Positions 1-7,506 of a stretch of DNA of 64,000 nucleotides are shown here, one piece after another. Position 1 is the stretch's first letter; each line of letters starts with the position of its first letter. Source of the stretch: Lagierella sp. (GTDB lineage Bacteria; Bacillota; Clostridia; Tissierellales; Peptoniphilaceae); contig NZ_JASBYU010000002.1 in assembly GCF_029983815.1 (NCBI RefSeq), positions 1 through 64,000 of the forward strand. Direction: 5' to 3'. Position numbers and translations under genes: made by a program. The notes under the pieces are model-generated. The model did not search any database, had not been told where the DNA came from, and worked only from the letters and a program-made list of their open reading frames with translations.

Positions 1-52
1 AGCGCCGATGGTACTATGGTGGCGACGCCATGGGAGAGTAGGTATTCGCCCG
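1..52 (+). rRNA. rrf: 5S ribosomal RNA, 3' end (partial)
   Basis: The first ~50 bases match the 3' portion of a bacterial 5S rRNA: the GGGAGAGTAGG block near positions 31-41 and the closing GCCC around 48-51 are typical. The gene runs off the left edge, so an rRNA operon probably lies upstream. The exact mature end is uncertain by a few bases. Confidence 0.88.
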
Positions 53-60
53 TCAGATAA

Positions 61-85
61 GCTCTACATTAGTAGGGCTTTTTTT
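61..85 (+). terminator. Intrinsic terminator of the rRNA operon (copy 1 of a duplicated element)
   Basis: GCTCTAC (61-67) pairs with GTAGGGC (72-78) around an ATTA loop, with one G-T wobble, followed by seven T. It ends 5S transcription. The 27 bases at 61-87 recur without a mismatch at 3084-3110, after the RiPP cassette. Confidence 0.85.
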
Positions 86-87
86 AT

Positions 88-116
88 TTGACAGAGCTCA
101 ATATTTATGATAGGAT
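88..116 (+). promoter_or_regulatory. Sigma-A type promoter of the RiPP cassette
   Basis: TTGACA at 88-93, a 17-base spacer and TAGGAT at 111-116. It begins directly after the terminator duplication and lies about 25 bases upstream of the precursor start codon, so the cassette carries its own promoter. A perfect -35 and a 4/6 match -10. Confidence 0.6.
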
Positions 117-141
117 AGAAAAAAATGAGAGGAGAAATATT

Positions 142-243
142 ATGAAACTAAAAAAATCAAAAATTAAAGAAGTAAAACTTCCAGAAGTTGCAAGGAGATG
201 TAGGAGTTGTGGTTGTGGACTAAGGGCAGGACAAGGGGCTTAA
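142..243 (+). CDS. Cys-rich RiPP precursor peptide (33 aa)
   Basis: A short gene encoding 33 residues, preceded by a GAGAGGAGA Shine-Dalgarno 7-9 bases upstream of ATG. The N-terminal ~18 residues are Lys-rich and leader-like (MKLKKSKIKEVKLPEVARR). The C-terminus holds three Cys in a CxxCxC arrangement (CRSCGCG), then LRAGQGA. The next genes encode a SPASM radical SAM enzyme and an ABC exporter, the usual arrangement for a ribosomally made, radical-SAM-modified peptide. The Cys residues are the likely thioether donors (inference). The sequence does not match SCIFF, subtilosin-like or Clo7bot patterns that I know, so the family is left open. No leader peptidase gene is adjacent; a cut near ARR would be one possibility. 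Confidence 0.72.
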   Translation: MKLKKSKIKEVKLPEVARRCRSCGCGLRAGQGA

Positions 244-249
244 GATACT

Positions 250-287
250 AATAATAAGAGAATGTTAATCAACATTCTCTTATTATT
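250..287 (+). terminator. Hairpin between precursor and maturase (attenuator or mRNA stabiliser)
   Basis: A perfect 17-bp inverted repeat: AATAATAAGAGAATGTT (250-266) and its complement (271-287) around a 4-base AATC loop. It begins seven bases after the precursor stop codon and lacks a clear T-run (AAATAAAGG follows). It probably lowers read-through into the maturase or protects the precursor mRNA, giving more peptide than enzyme (inference). Confidence 0.65.
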
Positions 288-307
288 AAAATAAAGGAAA
301 GGTTGCT

Positions 308-1489
308 ATGAAATTAAGTGAAGATATCATTATATATAAAAATAAAGACTATTCCAGAGTTTATAATAAATTCACCAATCAAATGATAGAGTTGGATAAT
401 GTCCTTATGGATTATTTATTTAAATGCCAAGAATCAAAAGATTTCAAAAACATATATTCAGAACTTAGTAATAAGCAAATTGAACTTTTAGTTAAAAATG
501 GTATTTTAATTGAAGACATTAAAGCTTATAAAAAGAAAAAGTTTGTTAGTCAAGAGCTAACTAAAGATAATAAAATTAACACGGTGTATTTTCATGTTAC
601 ATACAAATGTAATCTAAAATGCGAATATTGTTATCAAAATATCTATGCAAAAGATCATAATATGATAGATAGTACAAAAGATTGGAAGAAAATATTAAGA
701 AAATTAAAGTTTTACGATGTTAAAAAAATCGTTATCACGGGAGGTGAGCCGTTACTCCACCCGCAAATTGACCAAATACTTAAGTTTGCAAAGTCATTAG
801 GATATGAAATTGATCTTCTGACGAACGGATCTTTAATAAGAGAAAAATGTGATATTTTAAATTATGCAGATGCAATTGTAATGAGTTTAGATGGAATAGA
901 AAGTGGTCTTAGAAAGGGATTATCTATTTCAACAATTATGGAAAACATCAAGCTTGTAAAAGAAAGATATACTGGTATTTTTAAAGTTCGATCAGTAGTA
1001 TCATCTGGACATGAAGTAGCAAGTAAAAGATTAGGGAATTACCTACAAAGCATAGGTATTGAACAAATTGAAACTTTAAGAATGCCAAATAATATTAAAG
1101 AAATAAATTTAATGCCTGATTATAGAAAATTTAAATTAGAGGATTATGAATCTTTGAATGCTGGATGTGGGGCAGCGGACTCAGTTATAGCGATAGATCC
1201 ATTAGGAGATGTATATCCTTGCCAACTTTTGATGAATGAGGAATTAAGAATTGGTAATATTTTAGATGATAAGTTTAAGGAATTATATCTGAAAGGAGAA
1301 ATATATAATAAAATTCATTCTTTTGATGTTTATCAAGATGAAGAATGTAAACATTGTGAATTAATTCATTATTGTAGTGGTGGTTGCCCTGCAAATAGCT
1401 ATAAAATATATGGAAACTTTAGTAACAGAAACGATTTCATGTGTGACTTTTATAAATATACATGGAGATGTTTACATGAAAAATGTTAG
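308..1489 (+). CDS. Radical SAM/SPASM peptide maturase
   Basis: 393 residues. Residues ~15-75 form a small N-terminal region of the PqqD-like/peptide-recognition kind. The radical SAM cluster motif CNLKCEYC supplies Cys101, Cys105 and Cys108, followed by the GGEP motif at ~145-148 that helps bind S-adenosylmethionine. The C-terminal SPASM region has Cys287, Cys305, Cys347, Cys350, Cys356, Cys360 and Cys379, enough for two auxiliary [4Fe-4S] clusters, plus Cys388 and Cys393 near the end. Members of this family install thioether, C-C or similar crosslinks in precursor peptides. The likely substrate is the 33-residue peptide encoded just upstream. An AAGGAAAGG site precedes the ATG. The 3' end overlaps the exporter gene by 14 bases, indicating coupled translation. 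The exact modification cannot be read from the sequence. Confidence 0.88.
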   Translation: MKLSEDIIIYKNKDYSRVYNKFTNQMIELDNVLMDYLFKCQESKDFKNIYSELSNKQIELLVKNGILIEDIKAYKKKKFVSQELTKDNKINTVYFHVTYKCNLKCEYCYQNIYAKDHNMIDSTKDWKKILRKLKFYDVKKIVITGGEPLLHPQIDQILKFAKSLGYEIDLLTNGSLIREKCDILNYADAIVMSLDGIESGLRKGLSISTIMENIKLVKERYTGIFKVRSVVSSGHEVASKRLGNYLQSIGIEQIETLRMPNNIKEINLMPDYRKFKLEDYESLNAGCGAADSVIAIDPLGDVYPCQLLMNEELRIGNILDDKFKELYLKGEIYNKIHSFDVYQDEECKHCELIHYCSGGCPANSYKIYGNFSNRNDFMCDFYKYTWRCLHEKC

Positions 1490-3077
1490 TATATTAAAAA
1501 AACAACTTTGGCTCTGTCTTGATAAGATTAAATTCTTATTTTTAATTTTGCTATTTATAGTTTCAGCGCTATTATTTATTATTGCTCCTTTGTTCATCAA
1601 TAATGTTGTACAAAATGTTGGGAAAATAGACATGAAGGATATTCTATATGTAATATTGTTGTTGGCAGCAGGGTATGTAGTCCAATTTTTGGCAGTTTTT
1701 TTAAAGAATTATATTGTGCAAGATTTTAATTCTAAGGCTATACCTGCAATTTATCAACAGGTTTTTCGACTTAGTTATGATGAGTACATAGAGCTAGGTG
1801 CAACAGCTTTACAGGATCTAGTTTACAATGCATCCTCCTCATATGTGGATTTTTATTTGTCGGTTATGCCAAATTTAATCACCAATATCATCATAATATT
1901 AACTACTATTGGGATAGCGTTTACTTTAAACACTTTAGCTTCTTTTTTAATGTTTATAACGCTTCCGATTTATTATTTCGGTTTTAAGATCTTAAATAAT
2001 AAACTTTCAGAGCTTTCCGTAAAGTTAAGAAATGCCAGTTCTATTGCCTTTAGAAATATCAATTCCGTAATTTCCCAAGTGGATTTTATTAAACAAAATC
2101 CTGAAAACAAATATATACTTCCGATTATAAAAGAAAATATTTTTAAATTTGAAGGAACAAGGAAAAAAGTTAATTATGTGGCAAATGGGGCTTCAGGACT
2201 ATTATCTGGAATAACACAAATTATACAGGCAATAACAATAATTTTTCTTTCATCTCTAGCTTTAGAGGATAAGAGAATGTTTGGTACTGTGGTATACGTG
2301 ATATTGATATTACCTTATTTTTCCAACGCCATAAGAGAGTTAAGTGCTACAAATCTTGGATTTGCATCAAAGGATGCCACAGATAAAATCTTAGAAAATT
2401 TAATTTCAAAAGAGGTTTCAGAGGGAATAGAGGATATGCCTAATAAGATTGAGACTATTTCCTTGGATATTCCTGCATTATCTATTGGTAATAAGTTGCT
2501 GTTAAAAGACATTGACTTAACCTTTAAACAAGGAGATATCATTGGTATAATTGGAGAAAGTGGTAAAGGTAAAAGTACTCTACTAAAACTCATTCCAAGA
2601 TTTCGTGAAATTGATACCATTAAGATTAATGGGATAGACATTAGAAACTTTAAGAGGGTGGAGTATTTAAGGAAAGTATCCTACTATTCTCAAAGTATTC
2701 CGATTATTTCAGATTCAATATATAATAATTTAAACTTTGGAAGAAAGCCTGCAGAAAAGCAAAAGTATCGAGAGTTAAGCTTTTTGGATAAGTTTGAAAA
2801 CTTAGATGAAGATATAATTGAAAATGGAGCAAATCTTTCTGGAGGAGATAAACAGAGAATAGCTTTAGCAAGATATTTTACAGAAGAAGCAGATTTAATA
2901 GTTTTGGATGAACCAACGAGTTCTCTTGATAATGTTACGGAAAACCTAATCATTGAAAATATAGTGAAAGATTCAAGCGAGAAAATCATCTTTATAATCA
3001 CTCATAATCTAGATATTTTGAAATATTGTAATAAGAGTTATAAAATACAAGATAAAAGACTTGTTAAAGAAAAATAG
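1476..3077 (+). CDS. ABC half-transporter, fused membrane and ATPase domains (RiPP exporter)
   Basis: 533 residues from the ATG at 1476, chosen for the GGAGATG site 6 bases upstream and because it starts inside the end of the maturase gene. An N-terminal domain with about six membrane segments (roughly residues 15-290) is followed by an ATPase domain with Walker A GESGKGKST near residue 359, signature LSGGDKQR near 453 and Walker B VLDEPTSSLD near 475. A homodimer would form a complete exporter. There is no N-terminal C39 peptidase domain, so leader removal must come from elsewhere. Context points to export of the modified peptide or to producer immunity (inference). Confidence 0.87.
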   Translation: MKNVSILKKQLWLCLDKIKFLFLILLFIVSALLFIIAPLFINNVVQNVGKIDMKDILYVILLLAAGYVVQFLAVFLKNYIVQDFNSKAIPAIYQQVFRLSYDEYIELGATALQDLVYNASSSYVDFYLSVMPNLITNIIIILTTIGIAFTLNTLASFLMFITLPIYYFGFKILNNKLSELSVKLRNASSIAFRNINSVISQVDFIKQNPENKYILPIIKENIFKFEGTRKKVNYVANGASGLLSGITQIIQAITIIFLSSLALEDKRMFGTVVYVILILPYFSNAIRELSATNLGFASKDATDKILENLISKEVSEGIEDMPNKIETISLDIPALSIGNKLLLKDIDLTFKQGDIIGIIGESGKGKSTLLKLIPRFREIDTIKINGIDIRNFKRVEYLRKVSYYSQSIPIISDSIYNNLNFGRKPAEKQKYRELSFLDKFENLDEDIIENGANLSGGDKQRIALARYFTEEADLIVLDEPTSSLDNVTENLIIENIVKDSSEKIIFIITHNLDILKYCNKSYKIQDKRLVKEK

Positions 3078-3083
3078 ATGAAG

Positions 3084-3110
3084 GCTCTACATTAGTAGGG
3101 CTTTTTTTAT
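3084..3110 (+). terminator. Terminator of the RiPP cassette; exact copy of the rRNA terminator
   Basis: The same 27 bases as 61-87: GCTCTAC/GTAGGGC stem, ATTA loop and seven T. It lies six bases after the exporter stop codon. The two copies in direct orientation bracket the three-gene cassette. Confidence 0.85.
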
Positions 3111-3234
3111 GTTTAGATGATTATTCTTTCAATAATATCAAACACGAGGAGCTATTAATTTCCATAATCAAAGGGTAAAGTCATGGATAAAAGTGGTAAA
3201 GGATATTGATATTTCCTTATTGTCAAATTTAGAG

Positions 3235-3240
3235 TATAAT
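3235..3240 (+). promoter_or_regulatory. Probable -10 element for the SH3-domain gene
   Basis: A consensus TATAAT lies 23 bases upstream of the start codon at 3264. No good -35 is found 16-18 bases further upstream, so only the -10 is proposed. The rest of 3111-3234 shows no gene. Confidence 0.35.
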
Positions 3241-3263
3241 AGAAGTAATGGGATGGGGATAGT

Positions 3264-3866
3264 ATGAAAAACGACGATAACAAAGATATTAATATAGAAA
3301 ATACCGACAAGCTGGACTATGCCGAGATAAATAGACGCTTTAGAGAGGAACAATACTTTTTAAATGGGCAAGATCCCTATGCTGAAGAAAATAGGCAAAG
3401 GGAGAGCAGACCCCAAGTTTCTAAAAATAAAAAGAAACGCAATTATACACCTTTTTTGGTCTTTTTAACCTCTCTTTTAGTGATAACCACAATAATTCTC
3501 GTAGCTTGGACCTTGGCTAATAACAATCGAATAAATAAAAAATTAGATAGCTTGGACAATTTAAAACAGACGGAACTAGTCGAAGAAACCGAAACACAAG
3601 AGACCAAGACTACTAAAGAGTCTAAGGAGACCGAAGAAACACAGGAGACAGAAGCTACTGAAGAAACAAAAGAAACGGAAAATGGGGAACAAAAAAGTGG
3701 TAAGCTCACCCAAGATTTAAATTTCCGTTCAGGACCGGGATACGATTATGATGTGATTGGAACAATCCCTGCAGGAGCTGAGGTTTCTGGTTATTTGGAA
3801 AAAGGGTGGTTAAAAGTAGAATACAATGGTCAAACAGGGTATATTGGACCAAAATATGTACAGTAG
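3264..3866 (+). CDS. Membrane-anchored protein with C-terminal bacterial SH3 domain
   Basis: 200 residues in four parts. A charged N-terminal segment (1-60) ends in KNKKKRN, then one membrane helix spans ~61-86. A Thr/Glu-rich linker with repeated ETEE/KET units covers ~102-140. A bacterial SH3 domain (~146-200) contains the hallmark LNFRSGPG and the ending GYIGPKYV. The positive-inside rule places the SH3 domain outside the cell, where such domains bind peptidoglycan stem peptides or crossbridges. The acidic linker probably spans the wall. It stands alone between terminators. A role in wall sensing or as a regulator of a wall enzyme is plausible, but no catalytic domain is present. Confidence 0.8.
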   Translation: MKNDDNKDINIENTDKLDYAEINRRFREEQYFLNGQDPYAEENRQRESRPQVSKNKKKRNYTPFLVFLTSLLVITTIILVAWTLANNNRINKKLDSLDNLKQTELVEETETQETKTTKESKETEETQETEATEETKETENGEQKSGKLTQDLNFRSGPGYDYDVIGTIPAGAEVSGYLEKGWLKVEYNGQTGYIGPKYVQ

Positions 3867-3874
3867 TAAGACAG

Positions 3875-3902
3875 AGACACTTGGTTACAGGTGTCTTTTT
3901 TT
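3875..3902 (+). terminator. Intrinsic terminator after the SH3-domain gene
   Basis: AGACACTTG (3875-3883) pairs with CAGGTGTCT (3888-3896), loop GTTA, one wobble pair, followed by about six T. Confidence 0.8.
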
Positions 3903-3926
3903 GCGAAAATTAAAAAAACAATAAGT

Positions 3927-3955
3927 TTGACAAAATCAAAATAATTATATATTCT
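3927..3955 (+). promoter_or_regulatory. Sigma-A promoter of the secreted-protein/ABC operon
   Basis: TTGACA at 3927-3932, a 17-base spacer and TATTCT at 3950-3955, 48 bases before the start codon. Directly downstream, AGTAAC (3956-3961) and GTTACT (3970-3975) form an inverted repeat that could be an operator or a 5'-UTR hairpin. Confidence 0.65.
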
Positions 3956-4002
3956 AGTAACTGGAATAGGTTACTCAGCGGTCACAATTTTTAGGAGGAC
4001 AA

Positions 4003-4398
4003 ATGAAAAATAAGTTTTTTAAATCAATTTTATTAGCTGGAATGATGATAATCCTATCCGGTTCTACAGTACTTGGGGCCAGTCTAGGCGATTGGATTTT
4101 ACCAAGGGGTTCATTTTCCGCGACACATCCTACTGCACTAACGAAAAGTGAGAGCTATAAGGATGGATATATAAGATTATCAAGTGTAACTGATAATAGA
4201 ATAATATTTGCAAGAATGAAAAACAAATCATCAGGAGCCTCATTGATTGGAGCGTATAAGAGGATAGATAAAGTTTCAACAACTTATAATTTGCCTCATG
4301 GCGATATCTTAAGTGGTTCTAAGGCGTATTTAGAAGCTTATGCTGCTAATGGCAATGTTCATAGAACTACAGTAAGAGGTTCATGGGGTTGTAATTAA
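4003..4398 (+). CDS. Small secreted protein of unknown family, linked to an ABC transporter
   Basis: 131 residues with a clear Sec signal peptide: MKNKFF, a hydrophobic core at ~8-22, and likely cleavage after Ala26. The mature ~105 residues are Ser/Gly/Tyr-rich and basic and end in SWGCN with a single Cys. A TTAGGAGGA site precedes the ATG. It is the first gene of a transcription unit with two membrane proteins and an ABC ATPase. That layout (small secreted protein plus ABC transporter) resembles lactococcin-972-like and DUF2712-like loci, but no convincing sequence match to either can be claimed from reading. It could be a bacteriocin-like effector, with the transporter for immunity or export. 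Function unknown. Confidence 0.7.
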   Translation: MKNKFFKSILLAGMMIILSGSTVLGASLGDWILPRGSFSATHPTALTKSESYKDGYIRLSSVTDNRIIFARMKNKSSGASLIGAYKRIDKVSTTYNLPHGDILSGSKAYLEAYAANGNVHRTTVRGSWGCN

Positions 4399-4413
4399 GT
4401 AACTAAGAAAAAT

Positions 4414-4426
4414 CGTTGAGTAACCT
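4414..4426 (+). repeat. Right arm of a long-range inverted repeat around the secreted-protein gene
   Basis: CGTTGAGTAACCT (4414-4426) is the reverse complement of AGGTTACTCAGCG at 3968-3980 with 12 of 13 bases matching. The two arms lie before and after the secreted-protein gene. They could pair in the mRNA or reflect an insertion boundary. Confidence 0.5.
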
Positions 4427-4449
4427 ATATTCTTTATGCGAGGGAAAAA

Positions 4450-5220
4450 ATGAAAAACAACAATTTTAAAATTCAGTTCAAAGAAGTAATAAAACTATCC
4501 ACGTTGCCATTAATTTTAATAATTATCTCTCAATTAGGTCATATTAATTTAGTAAGACAGACTATTCTTGAATCTAAGTCTCAAACTTTTGAAATAGTAG
4601 CAGGCAATCCATTGAGCTTATATCTATTCCCCTTGGTATGCAGTGTTACAATATCCATTATTCTACAAACAAAGAAGAGAAATAATTCTATGGTATACGA
4701 ATACTTTAGATGCGGTAAAAAAACCTATTTTAAAGATTTATTTCTAAGTGTCAGTCTATTAAATTTAGGGATAATAATAGTTGGAAATATAATAGCTTTT
4801 ATAATTTCTTATATCATTTTTGCGGCAAGACCTGATTTAGTTCAGCTTCATGTTACTGATAAAGTAACGATGTTAAGGTATATTAGAACTTCTTCTGTTT
4901 TGACTCTGATATTTTATATACTACAACAATGGTTCGTATCTTTAATTATTTTAGGGTTTAGCTTTGTGGTCAATTTGGCTACTAGCAATTTATTTTTAGG
5001 ATTTTTTGCCAGTACAATATATCTGTTAATAACCGAGGCGACTTACTTAATAATAGATATCAATTTATTAGATTTATCATTGGCACCAACATATTTACCA
5101 GGAATAAAAATGCAGCCCTTTCCTGAAAATATTTTTCAACTAGAGTTTGGACTTATTCCTTTGCTCATAGTTACAGTTTTGATTTATTTTTTCAACAAGA
5201 AAAAAATTGAGGAAGTTTGA
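4450..5220 (+). CDS. Integral membrane protein, putative ABC-2 type permease subunit 1
   Basis: 256 residues with about six membrane segments (near residues 15-33, 49-68, 94-122, 143-175, 178-202 and 230-248) and short polar loops. The GCGAGGG site sits a few bases before the ATG. The downstream ATG-containing gene overlaps its stop codon, and an ABC ATPase closes the operon, so this is most likely one of two membrane subunits of an ABC-2-like exporter. The substrate may be the small secreted protein encoded upstream or an antimicrobial agent (inference). No family-specific motif was recognised. Confidence 0.65.
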   Translation: MKNNNFKIQFKEVIKLSTLPLILIIISQLGHINLVRQTILESKSQTFEIVAGNPLSLYLFPLVCSVTISIILQTKKRNNSMVYEYFRCGKKTYFKDLFLSVSLLNLGIIIVGNIIAFIISYIIFAARPDLVQLHVTDKVTMLRYIRTSSVLTLIFYILQQWFVSLIILGFSFVVNLATSNLFLGFFASTIYLLITEATYLIIDINLLDLSLAPTYLPGIKMQPFPENIFQLEFGLIPLLIVTVLIYFFNKKKIEEV

Positions 5221-6575
5221 TGATAGAATTAATAGATATAATTACATTCATAATTAGTATGATCATCCCGCAAAATCCAGAAGTTGTAGATTTTGTTTCC
5301 GGGCTTTCCTTTTTATTCTTTGATGTAAATATAATAGTTCTTGTTTTTCTTATCCCAAATATCATTAAAATATTTAAAGAATCAGAAATGGATATTGGAT
5401 TGATAAGGATTAGATATAGGGATGATAAGCGGATGTATAAGAGATTTTGTAGGAATAATATTTTGAAAGCTTTAAGAATTGTGATTGTTGCCTTAATAGG
5501 TTTTTCTATTGGATTTTTATTATACTCTACTATAGGAAAGCAATTAAATTTTGGTTTGCTAAATCCTGTTGAATTTCAAATCTTTACACCCGTTGCAATA
5601 TTTTATTTTACAGTTGGACTTATTTTCTTATTAAATGTTATAAAAATATTATTAGTACAAGTTTCCAAGATAAGAGCAAATATAATTATAACTCTTGCTA
5701 TTCTGTATAGCTATGTTGTTATAGGACTTAGGATATTCCAACCTGTTTTTTATTATTTTATAACAATATTTGACTTTTTAATTCTGCCATTACAAACTCC
5801 AATAAAAATAGTTCTATCATTAGTAATACAAGGTGTGTTTTACTACTATTTTCTAAATCATAGAGCTATGAGAAAGAAAAGTCTACTTGGTTTAATAAAA
5901 TGGAAAGTTATTTTTAAAACTACGGTTATTGCCCTTATTGTTACAACAATATTTATTTTGTTTGATATGTCAATATATAAAAAAGTAGGGTATTTGGACT
6001 GGGAACAATTTGATATGAATTACTTTTTAAGAGGATATGGCAAGGGATATCTTATATTAGCGGATTACGCTAGATATTTATTACAATATATTACTCCTAT
6101 TTTCATTATAGGATATGTGATGACGGAAATCTCCTCTATTAATTTAAATTTTTTAAATATTAGGATAGGAAGTAAAAAGAAAATATTTAGAGACTTTGTT
6201 TTAATTTCCTTGCTTATTATCGTAGTTTATATAGGGATTTTACTTTTATTATCTACAACTTTTTTTGTAATTAGAGGAAGTAAAATTGGCTTTTTAAATA
6301 TAGGTCTATTTGTATTGGAAGAGATTTTTATCACCTTTTTATTCTTGACTATATTTGTAACTACCAAGAACACCACTTTATCATTTCTAATCTTATCTTT
6401 ACTATATTTGACAAATGCCTTTGATATGAAAATATCCAGTATTTTTGGTTTTTCATCATATATCAGAAATGCCGACGGATTTAATAACGTGATACCTATA
6501 GGTATATCGCTTGTTACTATTGGAATGATTATATTTTTATTTGTAAAAGGGAGTGAATTTTTGTGGAGAGATTAA
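5220..6575 (+). CDS. Integral membrane protein, putative ABC permease subunit 2
   Basis: 451 residues from the ATG at 5220, which overlaps the previous stop codon by one base (TGATG); a TTG three bases earlier is less likely. About ten to eleven hydrophobic segments alternate with short basic loops such as RYRDDKRMYKRF at ~60-72. It is larger than a normal ABC-2 permease and may be a fused or divergent membrane subunit. Its 3' end overlaps the ATPase gene by 13 bases. It probably pairs with the 256-residue protein and the downstream ATPase. No specific family was recognised. Confidence 0.65.
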   Translation: MIELIDIITFIISMIIPQNPEVVDFVSGLSFLFFDVNIIVLVFLIPNIIKIFKESEMDIGLIRIRYRDDKRMYKRFCRNNILKALRIVIVALIGFSIGFLLYSTIGKQLNFGLLNPVEFQIFTPVAIFYFTVGLIFLLNVIKILLVQVSKIRANIIITLAILYSYVVIGLRIFQPVFYYFITIFDFLILPLQTPIKIVLSLVIQGVFYYYFLNHRAMRKKSLLGLIKWKVIFKTTVIALIVTTIFILFDMSIYKKVGYLDWEQFDMNYFLRGYGKGYLILADYARYLLQYITPIFIIGYVMTEISSINLNFLNIRIGSKKKIFRDFVLISLLIIVVYIGILLLLSTTFFVIRGSKIGFLNIGLFVLEEIFITFLFLTIFVTTKNTTLSFLILSLLYLTNAFDMKISSIFGFSSYIRNADGFNNVIPIGISLVTIGMIIFLFVKGSEFLWRD

Positions 6576-7237
6576 TCTTAGACAATATTAGTAAATCCTT
6601 TAAGGACAATATTTTATTTGATGGTATAAAACTACAACTTGAACCAGGAACTATAACGGGCATAGTAGGCGGCAATGGTTCGGGAAAGTCAGTTTTATTT
6701 AAGATAATCTGCGGATTGATGAAACCTGATACTGGAACGGTAATGCTTGGAAATAAAGTTTTATCCAAGGACTTTGAATATTTACCAAATACGGGAATAT
6801 TTATTGATTCTCCTGGATTTATATCATACTATACTGGGTTGGAAAATTTAAAACTCCTGGCAGGTATTAAAGGAGATATAAGTGAAGAAGAAATCAAAAA
6901 TTGGATGAGGTTTTTAAATTTGGACCCAGATTTAAAAACAAAGGTAAAAAATTATTCCTTTGGAATGAAACAAAAACTGGGAATAGTTCAAGCTATAATG
7001 GAAAATCAAGATATTATTTTACTTGATGAAATTTTTAATGGGCTCGATTTTAAGACACAGAGAGACATCAAAGAAGCCATAGTGGATCTTAAATCAAAGA
7101 ATAAAATAATTATGATTACATCTCATAATCATGAACATCTAGAAGAACTTTGCGATATTATATATTTACTAGAAGACAAAAAGCTAGAAATATTGGACGA
7201 TAAAGCATATGAAAAATATTTTGGGATAATCAAATAG
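6563..7237 (+). CDS. ABC transporter ATP-binding protein
   Basis: 224 residues, starting with GTG at 6563 inside the end of the permease gene. Walker A GGNGSGKS is at residues 36-43, a signature-like YSFGMKQ at 131-137, Walker B IILLDE ending at Glu156, and the H-loop His at 188. The signature is the SFG variant common in bacteriocin-immunity and drug-efflux ATPases rather than LSGGQ. It energises the two membrane proteins encoded just upstream. A terminator follows. Confidence 0.9.
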   Translation: MERLILDNISKSFKDNILFDGIKLQLEPGTITGIVGGNGSGKSVLFKIICGLMKPDTGTVMLGNKVLSKDFEYLPNTGIFIDSPGFISYYTGLENLKLLAGIKGDISEEEIKNWMRFLNLDPDLKTKVKNYSFGMKQKLGIVQAIMENQDIILLDEIFNGLDFKTQRDIKEAIVDLKSKNKIIMITSHNHEHLEELCDIIYLLEDKKLEILDDKAYEKYFGIIK

Positions 7238-7248
7238 TAATGTTAAGG

Positions 7249-7283
7249 TAGAATCAGCTGATTATAAGTTGGTTCTATTTTTT
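7249..7283 (+). terminator. Intrinsic terminator of the secreted-protein/ABC operon
   Basis: TAGAATCAGCT (7249-7259) pairs with AGTTGGTTCTA (7267-7277), an 11-bp stem with two wobble pairs, followed by TTTTTT. Confidence 0.8.
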
Positions 7284-7404
7284 AATATTAGAATGTGCTT
7301 TATTTTTTAATCTTCTTATTCAATCTCTATAATCCACCTGTATGTGTGAAAATTTAGTATTTTCTTCTTAATATATTGGTTCTTTAATATTACTTTCGAT
7401 ACGT

Positions 7405-7413
7405 GGTATAATA
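7405..7413 (+). promoter_or_regulatory. Extended -10 promoter of the lar operon
   Basis: TGGTATAAT at 7405-7413, a consensus extended -10, with a weak -35 (TTAATA at 7385-7390, 17-base spacing). The transcript would carry an 85-90 base leader before larE. I searched this leader for a known riboswitch pattern and found none. Confidence 0.55.
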
Positions 7414-7506
7414 ATACAAATGGGAATTCTGTGGGGTTTATCTGGATAGTTTGATAAAGTCGATATTAAGATTTTCTTATTTTCTCAGCATTTTGAAGGT
7501 GAAAGA

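Noticed and set aside
2315..3001. Minus-strand open frames of about 100 codons inside the ABC exporter gene
   Set aside because: They are shadows of the real plus-strand gene: no ribosome-binding sites, no recognisable domains, and full overlap with a strongly supported coding frame.
4003..4398. Assignment of the secreted protein as lactococcin 972
   Set aside because: The layout is similar, but the known family motifs are not present and the C-terminus differs. Left as unknown.
7414..7506. Possible riboswitch in the leader of the lar operon
   Set aside because: The leader length invites it and nickel sensing would make sense, but I cannot find the conserved NiCo/czcD core or any other riboswitch pattern.
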